From NCBI GenBank assembly GCA_030762935.1, contig CM060900.1, forward strand, positions 437,899,259 to 437,963,258: a DNA stretch of 64,000 bases. The letters are read 5' to 3'. The translations under genes were made by a program, and so were the position numbers. Source of the stretch: Hymenopus coronatus. Lineage: Eukaryota > Arthropoda > Insecta > Mantodea > Hymenopodidae. A model generated the notes under the pieces. It was not told the DNA's origin. It worked only from the letters and a program-made list of their open reading frames with translations, and searched no databases. Shown here one piece after another: positions 11,680-22,044 of the stretch; the stretch's first letter is position 1; each line of letters starts with the position of its first letter.

Positions 11680-11970
11680 CCGTATCCAATGTATATAGTT
11701 GTTAAAGAACGTATTGTATTACACCCAAAAACATAATACCAATTTTCACGGGGAATACATGTTTCGAGGCATCATTAAAATACCTTTTAGAAAAATCTGC
11801 ATATCTGTATCTGAGTGTATTTATACGCGTGTGTTCGTGTGTCTGTGAGCAGCATACCTGCAAACTGAAAAGTCCATTTAATAGAAAACTTGATATTTAA
11901 GTTCTGTATCTTCCAAGGATACGTCACGAATATTTTCAAGAAAATCCCTCCACATCTAATCAATGGAAGA
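11680..11970 (+). repeat. Rep-A element, 5' third only
   Basis: The forward left end 'acgtattgtattacacccaa', then 'ccttttagaaaaatctgcat', a TG-rich segment, and 'atcttccaaggatacgtcac' ending at 'ttttcaagaaaatccctcc'. The rest of the element is missing, so this is a 3'-truncated copy. Confidence 0.75.
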
Positions 11971-12346
11971 ATTGGTCAATTGTGTCTGAATAAATAGGTC
12001 ACAAAAAGCTATTATATCAAGGAAACAACGGAATAGCGTCTGATATCGGCATTCAAAATGGCGTGGCAGGGCGAAATGGAAGATTACCATGATTGTACAA
12101 AAGGTGGCGTTAAATTTCGAATTGCGATCGTGTGCTGTTCAAAACCTGGTAGTGTATGGAGAACTAAATGCATTGTTCTTCCTCGATGCATGTAAGGCAA
12201 CCAAGGTTTTTGAATATTCAATCCCTTACCTTACGTTGCTCGCTATGCGAATCCACGTGAATAGTTCCATTAAGAAGCGTGCGTATATGCTGCGTATGCG
12301 CTTATTTTTCATTGTGAATGGGACTTCAGTTGTTAAAACGATAAAC

Positions 12347-12748
12347 ATACGAGGACTATTCAATAAATACCCGTGTTAGGGATATATCTTCTCTCAATGT
12401 TCGTGCCATTCTTTAGTCTTTGCAAAATAGGCATTATCAAGATCTGTAAAGTTTTCTTCTGTCTCGACCACATTTGTTCTAAATTTTGCTTGTTTGGGAA
12501 TGAGAAGAAACCGCAGGGAGCCAGGTCGGAGGTGCGGCAGCAATTCTTGACGTCGTCCCTGCAGTTTGTTGGCGCTAATGGCGTGTCATGCTGAAGTAGC
12601 ACTTTCTTCTTCGACCAATGTAGCCATGTCTCCTTCAAATTCTTGTTGAATTCAGCCAATAACTCACTATAATGTTGTCTAGTAATCGCTATTCCTTTTT
12701 GTAAGAAGAATATAAGTATGACACCCTTCGCAAACCAAAAAATATTGT
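12347..12748 (-). pseudogene. mariner transposase, C-terminal half (broken)
   Basis: The minus strand reads FWFAKGVILIFFLQKG, then WLHWSKKKVLLQHDTPLA, then SDLAPCGFFSFP (12486-12530). This order matches the C-terminal catalytic half of mariner-family transposases (FWD..GVI.IDYL, HL.KKKVLFHQDNAP, SPDLAPSDY.LF). In the last motif the catalytic Asp of the family is Gly here, so the enzyme is dead. The 3' end 'acgaggactattcaataaat' (from about 12348, after a TA) looks like a mariner terminal inverted repeat. The gene continues across an insertion at 13572-14331. Family assignment rests on motif recall; no search was run. Confidence 0.85.
12741..12748. repeat. Left target-site duplication of inserted Rep-A
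   Basis: 'aatattgt' here is repeated exactly at 13572-13579 on the other side of the Rep-A copy (9 bp if the preceding a is included). Up to 3-4 of these bases could belong to the element end instead. Confidence 0.75.
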
Positions 12749-13571
12749 GTGTTCCATTCACATGACTTTCTCAACATTTCTGTTAATAAGCTTATTCTTC
12801 TATCTACTTCATGCCAATTAAGATAAACCTTAGCAAAATCGGTGTTATTACTAACTTCCTTATGTATAGAAGGGCAAAGAGCGGATATATTGACTAAATC
12901 GACACTCAAATGTTTTAAAATGTGGTTTCTATAGGATTAAAATCGTTTTCTTTGCGTAGCCAGGAGTTGACAAGTTCCTGAATGAAAAAAAGTTTTAAGT
13001 GTTTTAAAACTGAAACCAATAATAAGGAATATCTCGAAAACCATCAGCTCCAACAAAAATAGGTACATCACATAAATTGTGTATTTTAAGGAGATATACA
13101 TTTTTTGTCTATCTCTTACCAGTTTATTCAAAACTCAGAAAAATGCATCCAGAATAAAGAGGTTTTCGGAGGCTATTCCCAGAAAATTCAAGATATACAT
13201 TTTATTTGTTATACAGATATCTTAAATATAAGACATTTTAATCAAAACCGTTAGAGCCATTTTTGAGAAAATCAAAATTTTCGAAAGTTTTCTCCATCTA
13301 AAGGGTAGTTGAGGGTGAGGAGATTTCCTTGAAAGTCTTCGTGTAGCATCCCTGAAGGATACTGAACTTAAATATCAAGTTTGGTAATTAGGCTTTTCGT
13401 TTTTGAGCTATGCTGCTCACAGATATACACACGGGATTTTATCTAAAATGCTCTTTTTGGTTTCCGGGGGTCCTAAAACATGTATTTCCGATGAAATCTC
13501 GGTATCGAATTTTTGGGTGCAATAAAATATCTTCTCTAAATATTATGTAGATAGTACGTGTAGAGAAAGTA
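12749..13571 (-). mobile_element. Rep-A element, full-length reference copy, inserted in mariner
   Basis: Lies precisely between two halves of one mariner gene and is flanked by an 8-9 bp direct repeat, so both ends are visible. In this orientation it begins 'gtgttccattcacatgactt' and ends 'acgtgtagagaaagt'. Each end carries the octamer GAGAAAGT in inverted orientation. Length is about 820 bp. It has no open frame of note, so it is a non-autonomous element. I recognise no superfamily; the termini do not fit Tc1/mariner (TA) or piggyBac (TTAA). In other copies the right end continues with CATCAGATTT, so the exact end is uncertain by about 10 bp. Confidence 0.8.
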
Positions 13572-14331
13572 AATATTGTCATCATTACTGTTCCAGCCAA
13601 TGGTACAGACTTTACCTTCTTTGAAGCAGGCTCACTGCCAGCAATCCATTATTTTTATTGTTGCTTATTTTCCAGAGTATATTGATGAAACCAGTTCTCG
13701 GTGACGGCGACATCTCGATGCAAAATGTCCCTTGGACATTGCTTTAACAGCTCCAAACTTAGCTTCGAAGCTGAAAACCGCACCCGCTAATTGTAGACTA
13801 TGAGGAATCCCGGCACCCAACCTTTTCATCCCCAGTTTATCATGCAAAATATGAATTACCATTCCCATTGACACACATGTGGCCTCTACCACTTCGCGAA
13901 CTTTCGTTCGTCGAAAAGCGAGAATCTATCGTGGACTTTTCAGTGATTTCCTCGGTAACGAAATCTGCTGAGCTTTCCCGGCGGTCCTTATTAAAAACGG
14001 ATGTTTGATCAGGTTTAATTTGTTGAACCAATATCTAACTCTTGCTGTAGATGGCGAAAAGTTCCGATAAACGGCATCCAGTTGTGCTTTTATCTCCTCA
14101 CCAGTTTTCCTTTCCAAAAGTAGAAGGCGAATCACTAATCGATACTGCACTTTTTCATTTTAGTGAACACACCTTGAACTACTAATAAATTGCCTGTCAA
14201 ATCCAAACTAACCATGCATCAGTACTAAAAGTGTTGTGGTGACCTGAAACAAATGACAGTTCACAATGCTAACACCAACTTGCCTTTGCAACACTCTATT
14301 TTGAAATCCGGAAAATTATTGAATTGTTGTA
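13572..14331 (-). pseudogene. mariner transposase, N-terminal half (broken)
   Basis: Minus strand, in order: an N-terminal helix-turn-helix region (YRLVIRLLLLERKTGEEIKA, near 14085-14147); KSTID with VSMGMVIHILHDKLGMKRLG (13810-13880), the signature of mariner DNA-binding domains; a decayed first catalytic block reading AVTENWFHQYTLE where the family has VTVDETWIHHYTPE, so the catalytic Asp is lost; then SKQQ and KKVKSVPLAGTVMM. It stops exactly where the Rep-A copy begins and resumes at 12748. At least two frameshifts and internal stops are present. The outer end 'ggaaaattattgaattgttg' (14310-14329) followed by TA is a weak match to the other terminal repeat. Confidence 0.85.
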
Positions 14332-14379
14332 AATCAGAGGTAAGTAACATGGTTTTTCAGGCTATTAAATGCATCACGA

Positions 14380-14660
14380 TAAAAAGGCACGAGTAGGCCA
14401 GGTAGTTAAAACATGAATTCGTGATCCTTAGGTCTGCGGTTCACATCCCAGCAGGGCAGTTTTCCATGACATGTGTTTTCTTTTGTTTATATTTTCACGT
14501 TTAGTACTCACAATTGTCAAATGACGGAGAGATACCTTAAACTTATCCCGATAATGTTTCCTCATCAAAATTCCTCTCCCAATTTAATTTCATGTATCAA
14601 GAATTTCACTGCCTATGGTGCCGTATGCAGTAAGAACGCGCGTTAAACACTACTAAAAGA
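14380..14660 (+). repeat. SINE S3
   Basis: The tRNA-like head has the B-box-like 'gcggttcacatcccagc'. The body 'cctctcccaatttaatttca' and the tail 'ctatggtgccgtatgcagta' with 'gcgcgttaaacactactaaa' parallel the copies near 22050 and 54060. The last 50 bp resemble the S1 tail. Confidence 0.7.
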
Positions 14661-14674
14661 ATAGAATTAGGATA

Positions 14675-15160
14675 ATCGCAGAAGGGGCCCCTGGACACTG
14701 AAGAAGAGCACCGCACGTAGGTCATTGCGCTTCTCTGACTAGGGAGGGACCTGAAGGACAACTATATCCGGTTGACGTCGGGCGCAAGCATAAACGGGTC
14801 CCTAATATTTATAGATCGAACGCATCCGAACCGCCTAGCATCTACCGAAAGCTCCGAGCAACTCCGAGGTGGTGCAACAAAACATCCCCCGAAAATACCC
14901 GAAGGCGACGACAGAGTAGTCCTGCAACGATGGCAGGGAAAAGCGCACTGTCACCGACCAGCCGCAACCGGCCAAACTGCCTCGCCTGCCCCTTCAACCG
15001 TAAAATAGATGACAGGGAAGTAATGGGTATAGGAAACATTGGATAGTAAAGTCGTGATAGAGGATAAATCACCCCAGAATTTGCCAATCGACCCGGATAA
15101 ACCACCAAAAAATCTATGGATCAGCGTGGGCGGACCTCCCGAATGCGAGATACAGGCTAA
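14675..15160 (-). repeat. S4 copy (inverted)
   Basis: GC-rich block ending, in plus orientation, with 'caccccagaatttgccaatc' and 'cccggataaaccacc'. This matches the head-proximal parts of the S4 copies near 16785 and 43215. Overlapping frames on both strands (14772-15296) are read-through of the repeat. Confidence 0.55.
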
Positions 15161-16350
15161 AAGGATAAAAATTGCCATATTATTTTCTCCTCCTGTTCTC
15201 ACTGGTTTTATTTGGGAACATACTATACACGAGTATTTCTTTGTGGGTATACTAACATTCCTTACAGTATCTTGGGTCCACAGAGACTATATATAACGGT
15301 ATTCAATTCATCAACGTTTTTATTGAAAGCCGTACGCATGAGAAACTCCCGGTAAGCAAACATTGGATATCCCATTTCAAATGTCTAACAGTGAAAGATG
15401 GTTCCCTGTAACAAACAGAACAGTAATAGAAATAAAGAAGTTACGCTGTCTTCTATTCTTGCAGCTCACCAACTGTAACACTAGTATAGCCAAAGCTAAC
15501 TCACTAAAAACTTGATCCCAGCAAAGTTTTTCGCCTTAAACTCGCTTTAACAGAATCGAAGAAGGTGGATGGGGTTTTCCTTAAGGCTAGGAAAGTTGGG
15601 GTAACCTCTAAAGAATGGCCCAAAGAACCAAATTACAACAGAACTTCTGCTTCAGGGATTTCCATAACATCAGCATCTTGCTACGTATTAAGTGAATACA
15701 TTCGGCAGGATTCCATAATTATGCGGTTTTGTGGAAATTGCACACGGTTTTGAATGCCAAAGTTAGACTGTGCAGTGAAAAACTCTTCCTAAAAGGAAAT
15801 TAAAACTCTTCGAAAAGAAAGAGATAATTGTTTTAAAAGACTTTAATACATTTTAACACAAAAGTCGGATGCTATTGATAGTTTTAAGAATGTCATTTTA
15901 GTTTCAGCTTTCATAATCGTGAACTTTGAACATTTATTTCCTCCAAAAAAATATAATAGTTCTTCTCTGTTAAACCATTCACGTTTCATCACTACAGAGA
16001 GCAGAAGGAGTACGTTTGAGGGATTGAAAGTTAACATAGGTATGGAAATGGATGATGTCAACATTGAGCGGTGTCGGTGCATTCACTATCTGTTCATGAT
16101 GCAGATGTAATTTAGACAAATCCCTTTTTCCAACTGTGTGACAAACTACGGGTAAGATATTTTGCCGAAAACATCGAAATTATATTTTTGAAAATGCAGT
16201 AATTTGTAGAAGAGAATTTATAGATCAAACCTCGCAAGCTGTTACTGATGATTTGGGGAGATTTTCTTATTATATACGCTGCTTAGTAAAGTTTCGTAGG
16301 AACTTGACCACATCTTTCAAAATGGGTATCTTTGTCCATTCCACTGAATG
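15161..16350. other. No gene seen
   Basis: Short frames at 15565-15753 and 15843-16110 on either strand have no recognisable motif. No repeat match seen. Confidence 0.4.
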
Positions 16351-16354
16351 GGAC

Positions 16355-16865
16355 CATTAGGGTAGAGTAGGATAGAATACGGTCGGAGGAAACGCACTAA
16401 ACCTGAGGTTATTGGAACTCTGCCCTACGAGGAGGCTCCCCCGAGAGGGACGGATAAGATGAGCGAATTCAGTGGGCGGTCGGAACAAGGAGCGACGGGT
16501 CCCTACAGTTTCCAGATTGAAGCGCTTCGACAGTTGGACAGGCAGACCGGGCCCCCACCGCACACAGTTTCCAACGTCCCCACCAGGAGCGGTCCCCGTT
16601 CGGCTACCAGCCGAAGTGGGGGACGGAGATAGCTGCTTTAAGCATTCTTTTCCCTACCCGCCGCACCGAGCCACATCACCGACACCTTCAAACCTGAAAG
16701 TAACCACCGGGAGAAGGATGAATGAAATAACAATGAAAATGACTTGGAGGGAGAAGAAATTCGGTGGATGAAATAAGCCTACCCAGCATTCTCCTGGCAA
16801 TCCTGGGAAATCCCCCAAAAGACCCATGGGTCATATAGGCCGGTCACGGGTAGCGAAACCGTGAC
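16355..16865 (-). repeat. S4, longest inverted copy
   Basis: Contains, in plus orientation, 'ggtcggaacaaggagcgacg', 'agattgaagcgcttcgacag', 'caggcagaccgggcccccac', 'ccgcaccgagccacatcacc' and 'gaagaaattcggtggatgaa', ending with 'ggccggtcacgggtagcgaa'. The last is a reversed tRNA-like B-box. The same blocks in the same order are found at 59870-60340, and in forward orientation at 40480-40860. Confidence 0.75.
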
Positions 16866-17630
16866 TAACGTAATACAGCGTAGATTAACTACTATATCTA
16901 CAAACCACAAGTTTGTGTATGTAAATATGTATAGGTATGCATAAATATAAACGTTAAATTGTACTGCTATAATTATATTGTCTTCATGAATTAAATATAA
17001 ACATTTGAATGGCATTTCTATTTTAATTTGTAAATATTTAATATAATACAAAATGCAATCATAAAACATTTCATTCTGCAAAGGCTGCACTGGTGCCCCC
17101 TGCCTTGTTTTGTCTTCGCTGGTCAAAAGTCGGTTCTTAGAGCATGTGTTGCTTGTTCTACAAGGTATAAGATGACCAAGGCGAATGTGGTACTGCATCG
17201 TAGAGGGCCACTTGTACGCGTAACGGTCTCCCCTCCCTCTGTGCAGTCCAATTAGGAAAATGCGAACGATTAGAATGCTGCATACGTGCACCAGCACGAA
17301 CGATATCTACTTGCATGCCATATTCTCCATTTTGGTGCGTGTGCCTGTATGTATTCCAAGTTTTTTATATATAAAATTTTAAATGCAATAATTTGAAAAA
17401 AGCTCTCTCTCTCTCAGGTAGTCAAATGTGTTGTACGTCCCATACCTGACTCCGGAATATTGTCACTCCACCAAAACTTGGAAACGGTTGCATTATGTAT
17501 ATCATTGGTTTATTTTCACCGCTTTAATTTTTTCTAAGAATTCTAAGGAATGATACTCATTCAGCCACAATGCCAGAACATTCTGTTGGTAAACTCCTTT
17601 TATTTTTTACACCTTTTAAATCGAAATCTA
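16866..17630. other. No supported gene; long minus frame judged spurious
   Basis: A minus frame covers 16779-17297 (172 codons), but its C-terminal part is S4 repeat and its middle is AT-rich filler. The GC-richer segment at 17080-17300 is of unknown nature. Confidence 0.4.
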
Positions 17631-17715
17631 ACATATGTCACTATTTTCTGCTTATATGAAGAAAATGTTTCTTGTAAAATTTTATAATTTTCGCAGTGTA
17701 GGGATTTATTTTTAT

Positions 17716-17982
17716 TTTTCTACTACATACATAGTAGAGGTAATACCAAGAGTTCACGGAAAATATATATTTCAAAGACCTCAGATTTAATACACAAAAC
17801 AATTTCAGAAAAAGGACCGCAGGTGTGTCTATGAATAGCATAACTCAAAATCGGAAAATCTGTTGAATACCAAGCTTGATATTTACGTTCAGCAATTTCC
17901 GAGGGCTCAGCACAAAGATTTCAAGAAAATCTCCCCATTCCAAGCTATACTTTGCATGAAAAGTCATATGAATGTAACAGCA
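17716..17982 (+). repeat. Rep-A, internally deleted derivative
   Basis: The left part is present (gtagaggtaataccaagagt, 'gaccgcaggtgtgtct', 'gcataactcaaaatcgg', 'caaagatttcaagaaaatct'). It then jumps straight to the right terminal block 'gtcatatgaatgtaacagc'. The junction lies at 'aaaagt', a microhomology with the terminal GAGAAAGT. About 500 bp of interior is missing. Confidence 0.7.
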
Positions 17983-17999
17983 GGTTTTTTAACCTCATA

Positions 18000-18410
18000 A
18001 TACTCCTGAAAATTTCTTCTAATAATGTACTTGTCCATGTTATGCAATCTTGCGAGGTGATTTAGTTTTCTTTAAGCTGATAGTCCTTCCTAAATGTAAC
18101 TTTCGTTCGCTGTGGAAGGAGCAGCCACTTTCAGTGATATTCGTAATAGGTCTTTTCCGATCCTCTTCCTTCTCTTCGTCACAAAATGTAGTAACATTAT
18201 AATTAACACCTCCAGCTTGCTAGTGAAAAGTTCCATTTTATATACGTTCCACCACTAACAATGTGAATTCAAGGCGACGTGTTGAAAAGGATATCAGACT
18301 GTACAATGTTTTCTGACGTTTATATTGCGTCATCGCTGTAGTTCACCGACTTTCCGCTCTCAGTGCAGGACTTTTCTCGCCTTGGCCGGCTTATAAGTGT
18401 GCAATGAACT
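18000..18410. other. No gene seen
   Basis: Unremarkable spacer. Confidence 0.4.
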
Positions 18411-18417
18411 TCAATTT

Positions 18418-18475
18418 ACCTCAGCCACGAAGCACCAAAGTTAGGCACTTTAGCGAGCACGGCCATGGAGACCAG
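18418..18475 (-). repeat. SINE S2, head fragment
   Basis: 'cacgaagcaccaaagttagg' and 'tttagcgagcacggccatgg' match the tRNA-like head of S2 at 27046-27098. The rest of the SINE is absent. Confidence 0.75.
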
Positions 18476-18479
18476 CATA

Positions 18480-19010
18480 GTTTTAACTCTGTAAGATTAG
18501 TTTTTTGTGTCCTAATGGGCATGCAACACATAAGCCATCAGAATAAGGTGCTGGACTTCCTGCGTTGCATAACAGTGTACGAAAAACATCAGCCATATTA
18601 ATAAGATATCTGGATAATATTCTTATTCAATAGTAAGTGTTATTCTTACGTTATTGTGAATAACATTTATAATATATAATCTACCATTAATTTCATACAT
18701 TTCAGTGTGGATGTTATTCCTTTGACTGGTTTGTCTAAAATATTTGTTTAAGTTTATTTGCTTTTAGTTTGCTAACTTTCAATAATATGCTTTAGAACAG
18801 TATGTTTCTCTACACTAAATGTAGCAATATATCAACGCCCTTCGAAATGAATAAAATTTGGGAATTGGCAAAAGCTAGTGATGAAATATTACCACAACTT
18901 CTAGATACTCTAACCGATACTGATTTTTGAGTACCGTTTTATTATTTAATTGCCTTCTTAAAGGTTGTTTTCCGTGCGTAAACCAATTTTGGATAGCTCC
19001 TTGCATTCTT
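18480..19010. other. No gene seen
   Basis: AT-rich spacer. Confidence 0.4.
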
Positions 19011-19017
19011 TTATTCG

Positions 19018-19240
19018 ATTTCTTTTGACAGCGTATTGCACCCGCTTTTCTACTTCTGGCACAATAGACGTTGATACTGGTGGTACATGGACTGAAGATG
19101 GAGCACCGGTGGAACGCGCTGGCAGGGAAAACCGGAGAACCCGGAGAAAACCCGCCCCAGCGCCGCCTTGTACACCACAAATCCCACATGGGGTCACTTG
19201 GGATCGAACCCGAGCCGTCCAGGTGAGAGGCGTGTGGTCT
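19018..19240 (-). repeat. SINE S1, inverted
   Basis: The reversed body 'gatggagcaccggtggaacg', 'gcagggaaaaccggagaacc', 'gtacaccacaaatcccacat' and the reversed B-box and A-box region 'gggatcgaacccgagccgtc', 'aggtgagaggcgtgtggtct' show a nearly complete S1. The three frames over 18875-19258 are read-through of this SINE. Confidence 0.85.
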
Positions 19241-19522
19241 AACCTTTATTCAATGTGACTGTTGTTGAAGCTATATAGTTGCACATAGAGAATCCTGTCA
19301 CTTTGCGCATTGTGGCTAAAGGCCCTCTACCCTCGGCTGCACTGTACTGCTTCCTTCGCTATGTTCACATTGTGAATGTTGGCAACGCGGAGAGACAAGT
19401 GCAGAAGAAGCAATGTTGCCATTATGTCTCGGGTGGATTCCGCTGAATTTGTGAAGCAAAATGGCACAGAAGTGAAAAGTTATGATTATAAACACATTAT
19501 AAGTGGAAAAACAAAATCTGAT
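19241..19522. other. No gene seen
   Basis: Short spacer between S1 and Rep-A without recognised content. Confidence 0.4.
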
Positions 19523-20198
19523 GTGTACCATTCACATGCCTTCCTCTACATCTCTGCAACAAATTATTGTTAAAAAGCTAATGCTTCTATTTACTTCATG
19601 CTAATCGAGAAAAAAATTAACAGAAATAGTCTTATTACCTGCTTGCTTGTAAGTAGAAACGAAACACGGGAGTACCATAGGTTAAAGTGATAGTCAAAAG
19701 CTGGTTACTATGTGACTTAAGTTCCTTTGTTTATATGGACAGGAGGTGACAAATTCCTGTATGAGAAATGTAGAAGTTTTTCAAAGCTGAATCTAAAAAC
19801 AAGGACTATCTCAAAAACGACCAACTCCACGAAAAAAATGTATTTAACATAAATTGTGTGTTTTAACATGCTCTTCAATTTTGGTAAGTTTTTTCCATCT
19901 CTTACGGTTTAGCAGTTATGCAAACTTCCGTAAAATTCATTCGGAATAAAGTAGTCTTTAGAAGCTATTTCTACATAATTCAAGATATACCTTTCATTTG
20001 TCATGTAAATATATTTAATATTCGATATTTTAATCAAAATCGTTAGAGCCATTTCTAAGAAAGTCAAAATTTTCGAAAAAAGTTCTACGTAAAGGGTAGT
20101 AGGGGGTGGGGGGATTTTCTTGAAAATCTTCGTGTCGCAACCTTGGGAGATATAGCAAGTTTGGTATTTAACGTCTTTTCGTTTCTGAGCTATGCTGT

Positions 20199-20259
<61 letters not shown>

Positions 20260-20410
20260 ACGCAAACACACGGACCTTTTACCGAAAATGCTTTTTCTGG
20301 ATTCAGGTAGACCCAAAACAGTATTTCCTATAAAATCTCGGTATCAAAATTTTGGGTGCATTACAATACCTTCTCTATACTCTATATACTAGTACGTGTA
20401 GAGAAAGTAA
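19523..20410 (-). repeat. Rep-A, full-length inverted copy with long CA tract
   Basis: Begins 'gtgtaccattcacatgcctt' and ends 'gtacgtgtagagaaagtaa', the same two termini as the reference copy at 12749-13571. All internal blocks are present in the same order. The extra length relative to the reference copy is mainly the CA microsatellite. Confidence 0.85.
20200..20259. repeat. (CA)n microsatellite inside Rep-A
   Basis: About 29 uninterrupted CA units. They sit between 'gagctatgctgtc' and 'cacggaccttt', the position occupied by shorter CA tracts in other Rep-A copies. Confidence 0.95.
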
Positions 20411-20561
20411 TAAACATTGTATAGAACACCGCGTTTACTTGTGCGAAAGGCAATACCTTTCGAAGGGGTCTAGATATCGCAGTACATATGTTTGAAGCAG
20501 TATTCCATATCATGCTAAGGTGTTGTCAATCTAGAAAAGCTTATGGTAAAATAAAGAAAAA

Positions 20562-21330
20562 CATCTGATGCGTTACACTCACATGAGTTTCTCTAGCTAC
20601 TCTACAAACTTCTTACAAAAGATAATTCTTCTTTCAACACAATGCTAATCGAGATAAACATCAGCAGAATGTTATTACATAGTTTCCTATAAGTAGAAAT
20701 GAACTAAGGGAATGCACTAAATTAAAGTGATAGACAATAGTCAAATGTTTTAAAAGCTGTCGTTATGCGATTGTCATTGCAAATCGCTTCTTTGCTTGGC
20801 CAGGAGTAGAACAAAAGAAAACGGACACTTCCATCTGAGAAAAGTATAAGTATTTACTTTACAATTGAAAGTAATAACAAGGGATACCTCAAAAACGATA
20901 AGCTCAAAGAAGAACATATATATGACATAACTTGTGTATTTTACCAAGATCTACAATTTTTGTACAGTAAGGTTTTGTCTATCTCTTACGGTTTATTAGT
21001 TATACCAAATTAAGCGAAATTCATCCCTAATAAACAGGTCTTTAGAAGCTATTCCCAGAAAATCCAAGATATATATTTTATTTGTAATAGATATGCCTTT
21101 GATATGTGATATTTTAATCAAAATCGTTACAGGCATGTTTAAGAAAAACACAATTTTCGAAACTTCTTCCATGTAAAGGGTAGTTAGGAGTGGGGGAATT
21201 TTCTTGAAAATATTCGTTTCGCATCCTTGACAGATACCAAATTTAAATACCAAGTTTGGTATTTAACCGTCTTTTCGTTTTTGAGCTATGCTGTCAACAC
21301 ACACACACACACGGACCTGTTTCTGAAAAT
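20562..21330 (-). repeat. Rep-A, inverted copy, left end missing
   Basis: Starts 'ctgatgcgttacactcacat' and runs in order to 'gctatgctgtcaacacacac' and 'acggacctgtttctgaaaat', after which similarity stops. It is a direct neighbour, in the same orientation, of the copy at 19523-20410, with a spacer of about 150 bp. Confidence 0.8.
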
Positions 21331-21494
21331 GCAATTAAAAAGCAATAACTTGCAATGATGTGTGCGCTTTTTATTTAAATTCCGGGCTCTATGGTTCATT
21401 ACTATTAAGATTAATTGTGATTTCAATTATTTTTCTTCCATACTGCATGTGTACAGGTACCATCACGTGAGTTGAATTCATTACACACGGGTTT

Positions 21495-21610
21495 TTTCTA
21501 ACAGCAGCTCAATCAGTTAGAGCATCGGCACGGGGAGCCGATGTCTCAGGTCTCAAATTCCAATCCCAGTATTCAATTTTTCAAGTCTGATGTACCCTAA
21601 GCTAGACTAA
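21495..21610 (+). repeat. tRNA-like SINE head, S5-related
   Basis: 'cagctcaatcagttagagca' resembles a tRNA A-box arm, 'cggcacggggagccgatgtc' resembles an anticodon stem, and 'caaattccaatcccagt' a degraded B-box. It is followed by 'attcaatttttcaagtctga', which is close to the S5 post-head sequence near 28753. It is too degenerate for a functional tRNA. Confidence 0.6.
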
Positions 21611-22040
21611 TCAGAAAGAACACTTATCAAAATAGTATCAAACCTCAGGGGATATTGCAAATCGAGAGTATAGTTCACTATCTGCCTTCAGAGTCGATAA
21701 CAATCAATATCTGAAATAAGGTGTCTACCCCCATTTAGATAGATTTCGGAGGAGAATTTTAGCTCTGCGGTCACTAGTGGATCTTTGCGCTTATGTTAGC
21801 TGAAAGAACTGAGATGCAGTAGATATGGCAGGATAATCTGGTAGAAACAGGCAAATGGCATTCTGGTATGCTCAAGAGAAGTTTCCAACGCCGAGGTTGT
21901 TTCCTTTTTTCATTTACGGTTAATCTTCCACAATACGCTGTACACCAGCGTCCGTTGCACCTGACGCTATATCCCTGAATGATGGAGAAGGAAGCGAAAT
22001 GAGAGGGAACGCACGACGGAACAATTTATGTTAGGTAAGA
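21611..22040. other. No gene seen
   Basis: Spacer of ordinary composition; it may include diverged tail sequence of the preceding SINE. Confidence 0.35.
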
Positions 22041-22044
22041 GTGT

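Noticed and set aside
12089..12379. 96-codon plus-strand frame overlapping the mariner end
   Set aside because: It runs into the mariner terminal repeat on the opposite strand and has no recognisable domain.
16779..17297. 172-codon minus-strand frame, the longest in the window
   Set aside because: Its C-terminal part is the S4 repeat and the middle is AT-rich sequence giving Tyr/Ile/Lys runs. There are no recognisable motifs and no sign of codon bias.
20192..20392. Open frame encoding a run of Thr-His
   Set aside because: It is the translation of the CA microsatellite inside a Rep-A copy. The same applies to frames at 3149-3415, 33882-34088, 38574-38879 and 44779-44967.
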